From Halictus rubicundus (taxonomy: Eukaryota > Arthropoda > Insecta > Hymenoptera > Halictidae): a stretch of DNA of 64,000 nucleotides. Of the stretch, positions 21,422 through 33,149 are shown piece by piece (the first letter of the stretch is position 1; each line of letters starts with the position of its first letter). The translations under genes and the position numbers were made by a program. The stretch is taken from NCBI RefSeq assembly GCF_050948215.1, contig NC_135155.1:15961001-16025000 (forward strand), read 5' to 3'. The notes beneath the pieces are model-generated. The model was not told the DNA's origin and did not search any database. It saw only the letters and a program-made list of their open reading frames with translations.

Positions 21422-24362
21422 ATGGCAGGCAGCATGAGACAGTTAGAGGAGCGACAGCTTCCAGCTGAAGTAACCAAAATGCAATGGTCGCCAAAAATGG
21501 ATCTTCTGGCAATTGCGAACGTGAAAGGTTAGTTCTTCAAACAATTCAAATGTCATGTATTCAATAACGAATATTACTTATTGTAACAAACACCTTTTGA
21601 ATCTCAAATATATTTCCCGATCGTATCAAATCGTTTGACCCTCTAATAAAATCATTTTAGGAGAAGTTACTCTTCATAGATTAACATGGCAGAGAGTATG
21701 GCTACTAAGTCCTCTAGAAGAAACCGATACCATAGTTAACTTAGCATGGAGACCAGACGGCAAACTTCTAGCTGTTTCCTACGAGAACTCCAAAATTGTG
21801 TGCCTTGTGGATATTGAAAACAAGAACATTATACATAAAACAAAACTGAGTTTCCATAACGAGATTACATGCATAACGTGGTTGCCTCTCATGAATCTGG
21901 TAAATGATAGTTCGTCAAGTGGAAACAAAGCAAATATGCTACCAACTGGAGAATATCTCCCGCCTTTACCAAGTTTAAATAGAAGCTTCGGTCAGGAACC
22001 TGAGCGCAAGGAATCCTTATTCCAAACCTTAGATATACTTTTTGTAAGTTTATTTGAAATTGCATTAATCTTAGAAAACAGTGGAAAAATGGCTACTATT
22101 TATTATTTATTTACTTGTATTTAGTTCTTGCCTTTCGGCTTCAAACGGCCTTCCGGCTTTACAATTTCTCTTATAATAATATTCTTATATTCTATTTTCT
22201 CACTCCACTTTCTCATTTTATTCTCTCATTTTTCATAGCTTGGTTTAGATGATGGAAACGTTACGATGTTTGTATTTGGAATGTTCTACTGTGGCACAAT
22301 TACAGTGGGTCATGGTCGAGTATTAGAAATTAGTGGTGGATCGTACAAACCAATGTGGATTACATGGAAAGACAACAGTGGCATTAAAGTGAACAGATTA
22401 TGGTGTCCACTGCTGGAGCAGAACATAGCATTCTTAAAGGTTCTTTGCATAATATAGTTTATTATTGTATCACCAAATGTAACAAACACTCTACAAAGTT
22501 TCTATTTCAATGTGAGGTAGCACAAGCTCAAGCTAACATAGAATACTTGATGGACTATCTTTCGCGCACGTTAATGGCCATCTCTGAAGCATGGGAAACG
22601 ATTCTGTTAGAGATGGACGAAAAGCTAGCACGATACGCTGAAACAAATCCACCTGGCGGGGTTGCAGCTGATTTTTTGGAACTGTTAATGATTGGCATAC
22701 CAACGCAAAATTTGGAAAATTTTCTGTTGCGAGATCTCACTGAAAAGGGATTGAAAAAGCTGGGACATAGCATTGAAATGTGCTACAGTAATATTCAGGT
22801 ACAAAACATAGAAATTATTGATTAAAAATGATTAAAGGTGACCATTCTCGCACACCTCCAAAAATTACAATAAAAAGTGAATTATGTTACAGAAATTAGT
22901 CTTAAAAAACTTAACCAGCGTTGGGATGGCATTGGTGTATCAATTGGCTGAAATGAGAGGTATGGTGAGACTAGGCGGTCCCTATGAACTATTGGGACTA
23001 ACGGATGAAAGTATCATAACAAATGCTCTTCATGCATCGGAAGCTTTCCTAGCAAAGTCGTCAGAAATACAGCAAGTAATAGACCACAGTATGAGAGACT
23101 ACAAAGCGTTCTTCAGATGGTTGTACGTGGTCATTTTGAGACTAACAGACGAAAGAATACCGTCCGAAGTGAGTCGAGTTAGTCAACAAGAGTTAACGTT
23201 TATAGCCGAATTTTTGCGTGGCTTCGATAAGACTGAGCCAGGTGTTGGCGGCAGAAAAGGAGTGAATTTAGAAAAATTAGGTCAATATTTACGACGCGAG
23301 AATCTGCAGACGTGTTTAACTCCCGAGGGAAGCGAATGGGCAGCTATGCTCGACGAAAATCATTGCCTTCGCGATCACCCACTGATCGTGAAACAAGATC
23401 TTAATTTCTCATTACTGCAGTCTCATGCGAAATTGATTACCGCTATACATAACGTCTTCGGAGAGGCTTATCAAGGCTTGGTCGATCATTTCACTACCTC
23501 GACTATCCCATTGGCGCCGTCAATAGCGTTCACGTCTTCTCAAATCGCAACAAGCAATTATGGCTTGTTGGTAGCGACTTGCGACATTGATCACAAGATA
23601 TTACGATTATTCAAAGTTGAGTCTTCATCTACGGAGCCGATTTCGCTCAACTTTAGATTGGGCACGATAGACGTGGATCATCGAACGGGTACGTTGACGC
23701 ACTATACATAGACTGCGGATCTTTATGCGAAATAAAAATTGTCTAGATCAATTACTACAAATAGAAGCCAAATAAAAAGTTCTTTAATGACTTTAAAAGG
23801 TTGAAAATAGTGGAGGCTCCTAAATTCTCGTAATGTTTGTCCTGTTTTCAATTGCAACGTCTCATTTTTGCCATAAATGCATAGAATCCACAGTCCGATT
23901 ATGAACGTGTGTAAAATATTTTACTTTTATAACGAAGCATAATTTATTTCAGAACCGTATTCGAAAACTTACATGGATGGTACTATAGTGGATCTACAGT
24001 TCTACACGCAAGAGTATCTCAGTCTGTTAGTCCTCAACAAACATAGCCAAGCGTCGTTTCTAGTACAATTACCACTCAACCATTCTCGAATTTTTGGCAA
24101 TCAAGATAAGAATCCAATTAGCCTGTCCGATCTCATAAGCAATAATTGGCCACGGCCATTTCAAGGCATTTCTGTTAGGCGACTAGCAGTCAGCGGGGCT
24201 CGGAAAGTGGCTGCTGTTTTGAGCGAAAGCAATAGAAAAATAAGATTGTTAGAAACTGAAGTCGAGCCGGAAGAAGAGGAAGATGAAGAAGACGAAGAAG
24301 ATGGAGCTAACGACAGTATGTTAAATGCCACGCACGAAGCAACACCAAGTACTTCTCAATGA
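21422..24362 (+). CDS. APC4: Anaphase-promoting complex subunit 4
   Basis: Scaffold subunit of the APC/C, the ubiquitin ligase that drives mitotic exit. Exons: 21422-21527, 21661-22043, 22239-22439, 22517-22798, 22893-23688 and 23953-24362. These sum to 2178 bases, exactly 725 codons plus stop, with all GT..AG boundaries in phase. The N-terminus (about residues 15-115) is the APC4 WD40 module (KMQWSPKMDLLAIAN, then LAWRPDGKLLAVSY). The central part (about 230-440) is the APC4-specific helical domain. The C-terminus is acidic (a Glu/Asp run near residue 690). It is slightly shorter than human APC4 (about 808 aa). An AATAAA follows at about 24386. The last intron carries a MITE starting 20 bases after the donor. 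Confidence 0.93.
23709..23897 (+). mobile_element. MITE, TAGACTGCGGAT family, in APC4 last intron
   Basis: It starts TAGACTGCGGATCTTTATGC and ends with GAATCCACAGTCC (imperfect inverted partner). It is about 189 bp. It occupies most of the 264-bp intron between exons 22893-23688 and 23953-24362, so it may account for much of this intron's length. Confidence 0.75.
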
Positions 24363-24745
24363 AAGCAGTATGTCTCCTAGTTCGAATAAAATTGATATTA
24401 TTTTCTTACACTTGTTAAAATATTAATTTGTGAAATCACGGAATTTGTGTAAACAATTTAATTATTTATATGTATAATATACAACAATATACAGTAACTT
24501 TAATCTAAAAGATGTTAATTACAATTATGTCTTTAAGAGATTCGTGCCTTGCTCTTTTCGATAGCACAATGAAAAGTTCGATGCATTCGTACATGAAGAG
24601 ATTATGTCTTCGTGTATTTTTTTTTTTATATAATACGTTATAAACTACTATAAAAAAAGTTGTTTTGTACAACGTGGACAGTATTCCCTTGTTAGCGCTC
24701 TGTAGCATTCTGCTCTAAGGTAATACTGTATCACTAAATTGCTGT

Positions 24746-25769
24746 TCATTTCTGCAGTTGTTTAAACACTCTTGGGAAGTCGACATCAAGAGCTGAATTG
24801 TCAAAGCCACCTTCTTCTGATATTGGTATTGGCACATTAGGACGAGCGCTGGTACTTGGTGTGTACTTTGCAGGGGAATTTTCTCTCGAATCCTCCAAAT
24901 CTGTTAGCAATAATAATTTTACTGAGTCAGTTCGCTATATTCAATCATAATACATACCGAAAAATCTGCGAGTTTGTCTTCTTTTCGTGATGATGAAAAG
25001 AACAACTGCTATGGCAACAACTACTACCATAACAGCAGCCATGCCTCGTAACAAGTTTGTCTACAAAAAAAGAAGTCATTTAAAGTAGTGACTTTACACT
25101 ACATACTTGCTTCTATTGGTTTTGAAATATTTGAGTGTACCTCGAAGTCGTTTTCCCAAACATCTTCCCAATCTTTCTTAACAACTAATTCAACAACATG
25201 AATGTTGAAGGAAGAATGGTCGTATATACCTTTTGAAATGCATTTGTAAAAACCTGATTCAGCTGTTGATACACCCTGTTTAAGAAGAATTCATTAAACT
25301 TGAAAATTACTTTTCGAACAGAGTATGCTTACATGAACTTGTTAGCACTAGCTTTATGAAGCACTAAAAGTGACAATTTTACATTATTTTATAAAAATAA
25401 CGAGAATGTGTCTACCCAAATTTTTAGCCATTTTTTTAATAATATGTAGCAAAGAAGTAAATTAAGAATATTAAAACGTGCCCTATAAAGCTAGAGTTAA
25501 TTGGAATTGTTGCTTACCCTAATATAAAGCGTTCCGGTTAGCACCTCATAGTTGTATTTATGTTCGTCCATAGAATTTCCAGGTCCAATAATCTGTTTGT
25601 CATCAGTAAGTTGCCAGAACATAAAACGATGATGATCATCGCTGCTTAAACACGGAAGTTCAGCTAAGTGGCCGGCTGGAACTTCCGTGACCGTAATTGT
25701 GCCGCTGACAATTCCATGTTTTGGTAATAAAAGTAGTAAAAAAATTAACGAGGAAAATATTACGTTCAT
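24746..25769 (-). CDS. Single Ig-domain type I membrane protein, function unknown
   Basis: Exons on the minus strand: 25518-25769, 25141-25275, 24958-25060 and 24746-24900. They sum to 645 bases, 214 aa plus stop, with phases matching. Residues 1-22 form a signal peptide (Leu-rich core). One Ig fold follows, with Cys40, core Trp52 and the ESGFYKC motif carrying Cys96 (the D/E-x-G-x-Y-x-C signature of Ig V/I-set domains). Residues about 135-154 are a Val/Ala/Ile-rich transmembrane helix, followed by KRRQTRR and a ~50-residue cytoplasmic tail with Ser/Pro. I infer a cell-surface recognition or adhesion role and do not recognise the orthologue. It is tail to tail with APC4 (384 bp apart). Confidence 0.85.
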
Positions 25770-26878
25770 CTGAAAAAGAAAATCATACCAGTTGAAAAGT
25801 TAATAATGTAAATATCTAACAAGATTTATGACGTTAATAGACATCAGACAAGACTTTTATTTTATAATTCTTGATTTTTCTACCTGTTGCATGTTACTTC
25901 TGTATACACTTCTAAATGCGACATGTACAGCCACACACTTTACGCTTTAAATATTTTTATTTTCACGCGAGTATTATATTAAAGAAACTTAGTATCTTGT
26001 GGAAAATGTAAGTACTTTAGGATTGCACGACTAAACTTGTTCTACCGTCAACTATACTGGCAATGTGTTTGGTGCTGTTAGCGTGTCATATTGTACAACA
26101 ATTATATTCTAATTCCAGTCACCTTTAAGGTAAAAAATTCTGTATCATAGAACAGTAAGCGTGACAGATGGTTGCTAGAACAATTACTCTACGAAGAATG
26201 CAGACAGCAGTCACTTGTCAATGAACCATATTGCATAACTGAGAACATATATATATATCTGAACGACCCCTCACTGTTTTTGTACTACAATACCTAAATG
26301 CACTTATCAGAAATTACTGTTAAGCATTAGAAACACTGTTTGCAAAGGAAGACAGTCTTAGGAACTAGTGAGAAAAGCTTTGATAATGAAACTGCCTCAG
26401 AGTTACTTATTTATATCTTTGTCCTATTCATCCTTGTGCAATAGTGTATTTATAGTAAGCCAGACTGGCATCTTGTGACTACCATACCATCTGTAACTAT
26501 CCTATATAGTTTGACTGCTGATCAAACATTGATATGTAAGGTAAAACCCAGTATCAAGGCGATATTTGTATACATTCAATCCTTTTATCATTACATAACA
26601 TACATATTCCAGATACAAAATGTAACAATGTGTTATTCTTTTATTTTCAAGTATATCTGTATAAGTAATTAATCAAGCAGTCTTGAATGTTAGTTTTATA
26701 ATCAAAATAGTTCATCTATTTATCAGAGACATAGACAATATATAAATTAGCTTTACCAAAGATATATAGTATTATGAATACAACTTACACAACTAATGGC
26801 AATATAAAATTAAGTTTAAATGGAGTAAGATAAATTTGTAATCATTCACTGGCTGAGTCAACTAGAATTGGGTCCCCA
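25770..26878. other. Intergenic between Ig protein gene and TMEM60
   Basis: AT-rich, no gene recognised. The 65-codon plus-strand frame at 26475 is unsupported. The region should hold the promoter of the Ig gene and the 3' UTR of TMEM60. Confidence 0.4.
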
Positions 26879-27683
26879 TCAAAACCGATGTATCTGTATC
26901 AACTGAACAAATACGTAAACTGCCAATGTCGAAAGAAGAATCCAAAACGGCGCCAGGACAACTTTCGCTGGTAGGAACCAATGAGGTACTTCCAATTTGA
27001 CACATATCAAAATCTCAACACTTAATTTCAAAAATACAGCTGTTGTGTACCATACCTAAAAGGAAACTATATTCAACTTTCATAAAATGTAACTGACATC
27101 CAGATTCATCAGAATCATTTGTATTAAATTGCTTAAACTTTTGACTTTACATGCTGCACTCGAAGGATATTTATGCATTTATAAATTATGTATTCATAAC
27201 AGAGTATACTATATCAATTAACAAACTAAATTTATTACATTCATTCTTGTTAATGAAAGTGTTCTTTCATCTATATACAAACTATTGCAATTATTTGATA
27301 TAAATTGTACACAATGATTAGAAGTGTTTTTGTTTTTGTAAAAGCTTCAAAAGCAAATTACACAAACGATAGCAAATATTTAATAATAAGTTACTTCTTG
27401 ATGAAACTGAATAAATATGTCAAGTAAATAGTTCATGTTCTGCTTTCAATTTATTTATTGACATGCAACTTACTTCGCAATATACATTACGAACACGCCC
27501 ATTCTTACAATGGGAAATTATAAAGAAAACTCCGTTACCGAGCAGAACGAGGTCAAAAAACCACATTGGGATGAAAACTATGAACCAGTTCCATTGTATT
27601 TTCTGTTCAAGTTTCATATTAAGTAGGGCCAGAAATACTAAGAGGTAAAACCATGTAAATAATACACGATGCACAACTGCCAT
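26879..27683 (-). CDS. TMEM60: Transmembrane protein 60
   Basis: Two exons on the minus strand, 27474-27683 and 26879-27055, joined in phase 0 (GAA|GTAAGT donor, TTTTAG acceptor). They give 128 aa, close to the 133 aa of human TMEM60. Four hydrophobic segments are visible: about residues 8-24, 33-55, 74-90 and 98-118. The family hallmark is the first half, HRVLFTWFYLLVFL and WNWFIVFIPMWFFD. The molecular role of the family is not established. It is a multi-pass membrane protein. Confidence 0.88.
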
Positions 27684-27886
27684 TGGAGTGTAAAATTAAA
27701 TGCATCAAAAATCATGAGGCAAAACGTGACCGTAGAACTATATAATCATATTGCAAACTCGCCGATCTGTTTACATCAACACTTCGTATACCTAACCTCT
27801 ACCATCGTTGCCCAGTTTAGGACATATGTATTGACAGTGACAATCTGAAGATGGTGCTTGCTATGAAGAAGAGTACATACAGTTTT
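27684..27886. promoter_or_regulatory. Probable TMEM60 promoter region
   Basis: Upstream of the TMEM60 start codon on the minus strand. No TATA box or other named site was identified with confidence, and the assignment rests on position only. Confidence 0.3.
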
Positions 27887-28297
27887 ACCTCTCTAACGTC
27901 TCGCGATTCAGGAGACTTTGCGCGATGTTAAGGGTGTTAGAGCAAAATTGTCTTTATCCTGATTGGCTAATGACTCGTTATTGTGATAGTGCTGCTCCCG
28001 CAATCAAAGACAAAGTCTCATTTTACCTGCATCATTAGCAGCGAATTCCTACTAATGCCAGAGTGGATGCTACTTCTATATTAAAAGAGGCTCTTCTATG
28101 TGGGTTCTTATCCAGGCTAAAAAGTTGATGCAGGTTCTGTTCCAGGCTAAAAAGATGATGCAGGTTCTGTTCCAGGCTTAAAAGATGCAGAAAAGTGGGG
28201 ACACCAAAACCCCGAGCATGAGCACTCATTTCCTCTCTGGTGGGGGTTAGAAAACGTGACGCCAGAGAAATCGCCAAACGCGACGTTAGAGAGGCTA
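27887..28297. mobile_element. Composite MITE, CCTCTCTAACGTC ends with 30-bp repeats
   Basis: CCTCTCTAACGTCTCGCG at the left has an inverted partner ending ACGTTAGAGAGG near 28297. Inside (28100-28190) are about three copies of the 30-bp unit 'atgatgcaggttctgttccaggctaaaaag', shared with the elements at 45464 and 52001, followed by one end of that element family (CACTCATTTCCTCTCTGG). It looks like one element inside, or recombined with, another. Confidence 0.6.
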
Positions 28298-28545
28298 TAT
28301 TATGTAAGCGCGTAAATATGTAATAAGTGGTAATAATAAACGTTATATCAAGAATCATCAAATACATCGTTCGGTTTTACAAATATTCACATCAGCATAA
28401 ATTATTTACACTATTTTTCCTTTCACCATATTTCCTGTTTCAGCTGTAATTTAACATACGCGTCAGCTGTAATTTTCCAGGCCTTTCAAGGTTTAAAATA
28501 TAATGTATTTACATAAATATATATTGTCAGAGCTCATGTATTGTA

Positions 28546-28594
28546 TAATGTAATGTAATGTAATGTAATGTAATGTAATGTAATGTAATGTAAT
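28546..28594. repeat. (TAATG)n microsatellite
   Basis: About ten uninterrupted pentanucleotide units. Confidence 0.97.
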
Positions 28595-30531
28595 CGTCAA
28601 GTCTGTCATAAAAATTCTTGACTAATTTTATCAATTTTCTGTTATCAGAGAGATTGTGTATGATTTATTACTATTTTTGTACCCAATTCTTTATTTCGAT
28701 AATGCCGCATTGAAAAATTACGTTAAATAGAAATTAATTTATAATAACCGTAAATTTCTTTTTAAATTTGAAAATTGATTTTGTATATTGTAATGTTCTA
28801 TAATATTCGCAATATTGTGCGTTCGGTCTAAACACAAAAATTGTTGGTCAATGGAAGGAAAGATTACGTGTGTCTCTCTGACGTCCTTGTCACCCGATAG
28901 TAAAATGTCAAGCAAATCATCGTCCAGTTAGGCAGTAGATTTGAATCCGTGTGCTCGTCGAAAAATTTTTCTGTGATGTTAAATAAGGCGTAGCGTAAGA
29001 TCCGGAGCATTGAACGTTTTAATATTAGTAGTATTAAACCTTTTTGAATCAAGCAAGGTAACAGGTGGTTATCTAGTGGCAAGTCCCCAATTATTGTAAA
29101 AATAACCGTATATAAATATTATAGTGTCGATTATGTCTACACCGACAAGCAACACAGCATCCTCAGACTTACACGTGCGTATATTTTTACAATGACGAAT
29201 CGAAGTAATTTTATTGCCTATTTATCTGTATTCATTGAAGTATATAAACGTTATTATTCCGTAATAAAAGAAGCGATATATGTGTCTTATATAATTTTAA
29301 AACACTAGCGATAACATAAACAGTTGTACCGGGTGTCTAAAAATTCACTCTTGAAACAATGGTCCATTAAGTAATTTCGATTGATTTTTGTCCAACAAAG
29401 TGTAAATACACATCTCATCAATTAGGTGGGAAACGGAAGGCCGACGGCAAACCTGAATTTATACAAATTTATTCACTAATGTTACGCGTTTAACAATGGA
29501 TCCACAGGTCGACCTTATAATTATGTGAAACTATGTAGAATGTAATTCGATGGCTATCGATTAATTGCTTCGACCACCGGAAATGAAATTTTGATTGTTT
29601 CCGTGTAATGAAAATGCATTGAACAATCTAAAAGTTCAATTCACGAAACAATTTTGGTAAACGACCAAATATATTGACACTATTTAAACCATCAAATTAT
29701 ATTTATCGGTGAGAACCAAATAAAGCTTTACTGTAGATCTATTTGTTGCGCTAAAATAATCAGGGTACATTCTATAAAATATTTTCATTATTAGTTTTGG
29801 AATTGTACAAAGGTTAACAAGTAGCTAACAGGTTAACCAGTTATTACACATTTGATTGACTGTGTGCGCTCCCATAGACGCACCTACACTGGGTGAATTA
29901 CAATGTACATAATATAATACAATTGATTGAGGCCTCCGCGGGTCTATTCAAATTTACGTTGATAGTAATTATTTAATGTGTATACAGATGAGATTTAAAC
30001 TTTTATTTAAATTGATTTCCATTTACCAATTTGGTAAAAATAAGTATTAAAATCAAGACGAAATTGTAAGTTAATGTCTGGTGAATTATACCAGTTTCTA
30101 AAAATTTATTTGCCCATATAATTACGTAAGAATGCGTAAGATTTGAATTGTTCAAAATTTGCACAGAACACATTTATCCCGCGTGCGTAATACTGCCGGT
30201 AATATAGCTATAAATACTCTGGAATAGTAGAACCGTTCTCAGATCGAGGGAAGTATAATCTATTTTAAAGGGTAGTGTCTTCTGTCTGACCCCATGTAGA
30301 AACCGGTGATTTCTCGGGAGGTGTGCAGAAAAATTATTTCCAAGCCGGCAACCGTTTCTGCTTTTATCTTCCTCAACAAATCGCTTACAGTCGGGAGTGT
30401 TGATCATTCTTTCCGCGAAGTATTTCTTTTTTTACTTACACATACTCACTTATCCATCGTACGATTGCGACCTTAGCCCCGTTGTCAGCATTCTTTCGCG
30501 AATATCCTAAACACGTGCTATCCGATCAACG
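28595..30531. other. Intergenic, upstream of CYB5R
   Basis: AT-rich. Short frames on both strands (for example minus 30174-30407) show no motif. The segment from about 29330 ('ccgggtgtctaaaaattc') resembles the end of an insect MITE but has no partner end. The CYB5R promoter is expected close to 30531. Confidence 0.35.
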
Positions 30532-32337
30532 ATGCCAAACCTGCGAATGCTGGTGAGTCAATTAGAATTACGGAAAAAAGACAGCTAAATACGAAACCAT
30601 ACCAGGCATTGTTTTTCAATTAATCGTCGATACAAGTGATTGTTGTCTTTGCAAATTCGATTAATGAGATTCTTACGTTGTGTCTATGATTAACCTCTTT
30701 TCTAAGTCGCAGACGAATGTATTATTATTTAACATTATACTGTACTTTTCTTGCATTCTTTGAATGTTCACACGAGACAGCTACGTTGCGAAAGAGACCC
30801 CGATAGTACTTGAAAATTGACACACACATTTTGCTATTCTAATTTCAATGAAAATTGATGTCCCACTTCATCTTGGAATTCGTGATTTTATACGACAATT
30901 CTAAGAAAACAAATTTTCATTTTACACCTGTTATTGATATTTGAAGTTCTAAGCAACTTGTTTAGAATATTATTGCAGATAGAGCCATGTATCTTAGGTC
31001 AAAGGTGCAGCTACAATAATCATATGATAGTAAATCATAAAGTGACAATAAATTTCACAAGAACGTTACACGATTGAAGCTGATTAGATTTATACTATAT
31101 TTATTTTGTAACGTATTTAGAGATTCTTTTTTGTTATCAATTGAAAAATTTATTGTTTTCTTAGGTGCTGCCAGCATTAGCTGCTGTAGGAACTATAGTA
31201 GCAATAGGATTAGCGGTGAAATTCTATAAATGTTGGAGCAATGACAAGAAAAAGAAATCTCCTCATCTACTGGTTGATCCAGTTGTTAAATATAGTCTAC
31301 CACTAGTTGAAAAAGAGATAATAAGCCACGATACAAGAAAGTTTAGATTTGGCTTGCCAACGCCAGATCATATTCTAGGACTGCCAATTGGTCAACATGT
31401 ACATTTAACAGCAAAGATTGACGGTGAAGTTGTTATACGTTCTTATACGCCTGTCTCCAGTGATGATGATCATGGTTTTGTAGATCTTGTGATTAAAGTG
31501 AGTAGAGAGATAGCAACCGATCATTTACAAATTCTACAATTTTGATACTAAACAAAAATTTGTTTCAAGGTGTACTTCAAAAGTGTGCACCCGAAATTTC
31601 CCGAGGGAGGAAAGTTGTCTCAGTTTTTGGAGAATCTGAAAATTGGGGAGACAGTAGATTTTAGGGGACCATCTGGTAGACTTGTCTATAAGGGACATGG
31701 GAAGTTTTCCATAAAAATTTTGAGGAAAGACCCACCCGCAGAATATAACGTTAAAAAGGTAACAAAGTTACGCTAATGTATTTCATGTTCATTAGAGGTG
31801 TGCGAGAACCCGAAAATTCTCGGGAATCCCGACATATCTGAAAATCCTAAAATTTTTGACCCGTTCCGACCCGACATTTCGGGCTTCGCACACACCTCTA
31901 ATGTTCATAAAGTTCAAGATATAAATATAAATTAAAAATAAATAATTTCGCAGGTCGTAATGCTAGCTGGTGGTACAGGAATCACACCAATGCTGCAATT
32001 GATTCGTGCTATAGTAAAAGACACCACAGACGAGACTCAATGTTCCTTGCTCTTTGCGAATCAAACAGAAAAAGACATATTGTTGCGAAATGAGTTAGAC
32101 GAAATCGCGAAGGACCATCCGGATAAATTGAAGGTCTGGTATACGCTGGATACCAGTGGCGAAAATTGGGCCTACAGTACAGGACACATAAATGCAGAAA
32201 TGATAGAAAAACACATGTTCCCGCCATCGTCTGATACTCTCGTACTTATGTGTGGTCCACCGCCAATGATTAATTTCGCTTGCAATCCGAACCTCGACAA
32301 ACTTGGATACGATCCAAAATTGCGATTTGCATATTAA
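30532..32337 (+). CDS. CYB5R3: NADH-cytochrome b5 reductase
   Basis: FAD enzyme that passes electrons from NADH to cytochrome b5 for fatty acid desaturation, elongation and sterol synthesis. Exons: 30532-30552, 31165-31497, 31570-31758 and 31954-32337, all in phase 0, giving 308 aa (human CYB5R3 is 301). Residues about 7-24 form a membrane anchor typical of the ER/outer mitochondrial form. The FAD motif RSYTPVS is at 99-105. FPEGGKLSQ follows at the start of the third exon. The NADH motif GGTGITPM is at 187-194 and CGPPPM at 281-286, and the C-terminus ends in an aromatic residue (RFAY). It is convergent with CCT2. The symbol marks the family; the exact paralogue (CYB5R1/2/3) is not resolved. 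Confidence 0.92.
31793..31900. mobile_element. 108-bp hAT-type MITE in CYB5R intron 3
   Basis: TAGAGGTGTGCGAGAACCCG at the left has an inverted partner at the right (GGGCTTCGCACACACCTCTA). It is flanked by an exact 8-bp direct repeat ATGTTCAT (31785-31792 and 31901-31908), the target duplication length of hAT elements. It takes up over half of the 195-bp intron. Confidence 0.9.
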
Positions 32338-33149
32338 AAGCAACAAATTGCTCTTTCGTTGCACATAACTGTAGACTGCATTTGTCGGCTTATTAGTAGG
32401 TCCCTTTGTTGAACAATATGCCCGAAAGCATTTAAAAAAATGCATTTCACCGTTTCATGTAAATCGCGTGTTAGATACGTGGTGCCACTTCAAATATTTA
32501 TGTGGCTACTTGCATAATAATATTTTGCACATGACAAGATTCGTGACAGTATTTCGAACGGTTAGATTCATTTAAATTATTTTCCATTTAGAATTCGTAT
32601 TAACGTGAAATAACAATCAATGATAATATCTATAGTTGTCCACAAAAAAAAAAACAACAATAATGCGTTACAGATTAAAGACAGTAATTTTTAGATCTTT
32701 GTAATTCCATATTTTCTATGAATGCAGTTTTTAATAACTACCGATTAAATATTTTTAATTTTTTATAAGATACGTCGCCAGTGCAGAGGTTAGTGAAATA
32801 AACGCTACGTAGGTTAAAGCATTTATTGATGTTAAACCTGTTGTATTGTTATAAAAAAATGATGATCACAAGTCGTCCTCATTGTTTTACGAATCCCTCT
32901 ACGTACTTTATCCAACCAGCGTTACAAAGATTTCACGCGGTATAAAATGACAACAACATACATTATTTGAAAAAACTCGAAGAATCAGCATATTGATATT
33001 CATAAATGCACAATTAATCTAGATATTTATTGACGTAGTGGATGATACTTGAAATCAAGTTTTCGACCATCTGATTAGAAAATTAATGTCACGAATAAGC
33101 GGTGCAAACAAGATTAAAGCAATGAAGAAAAATTATTACGTTTGCACGA
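32338..33149. other. Convergent 3' region of CYB5R and CCT2
   Basis: AT-rich UTR-like sequence between the two stop codons, with several A/T-rich runs. No gene is seen. Confidence 0.5.
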
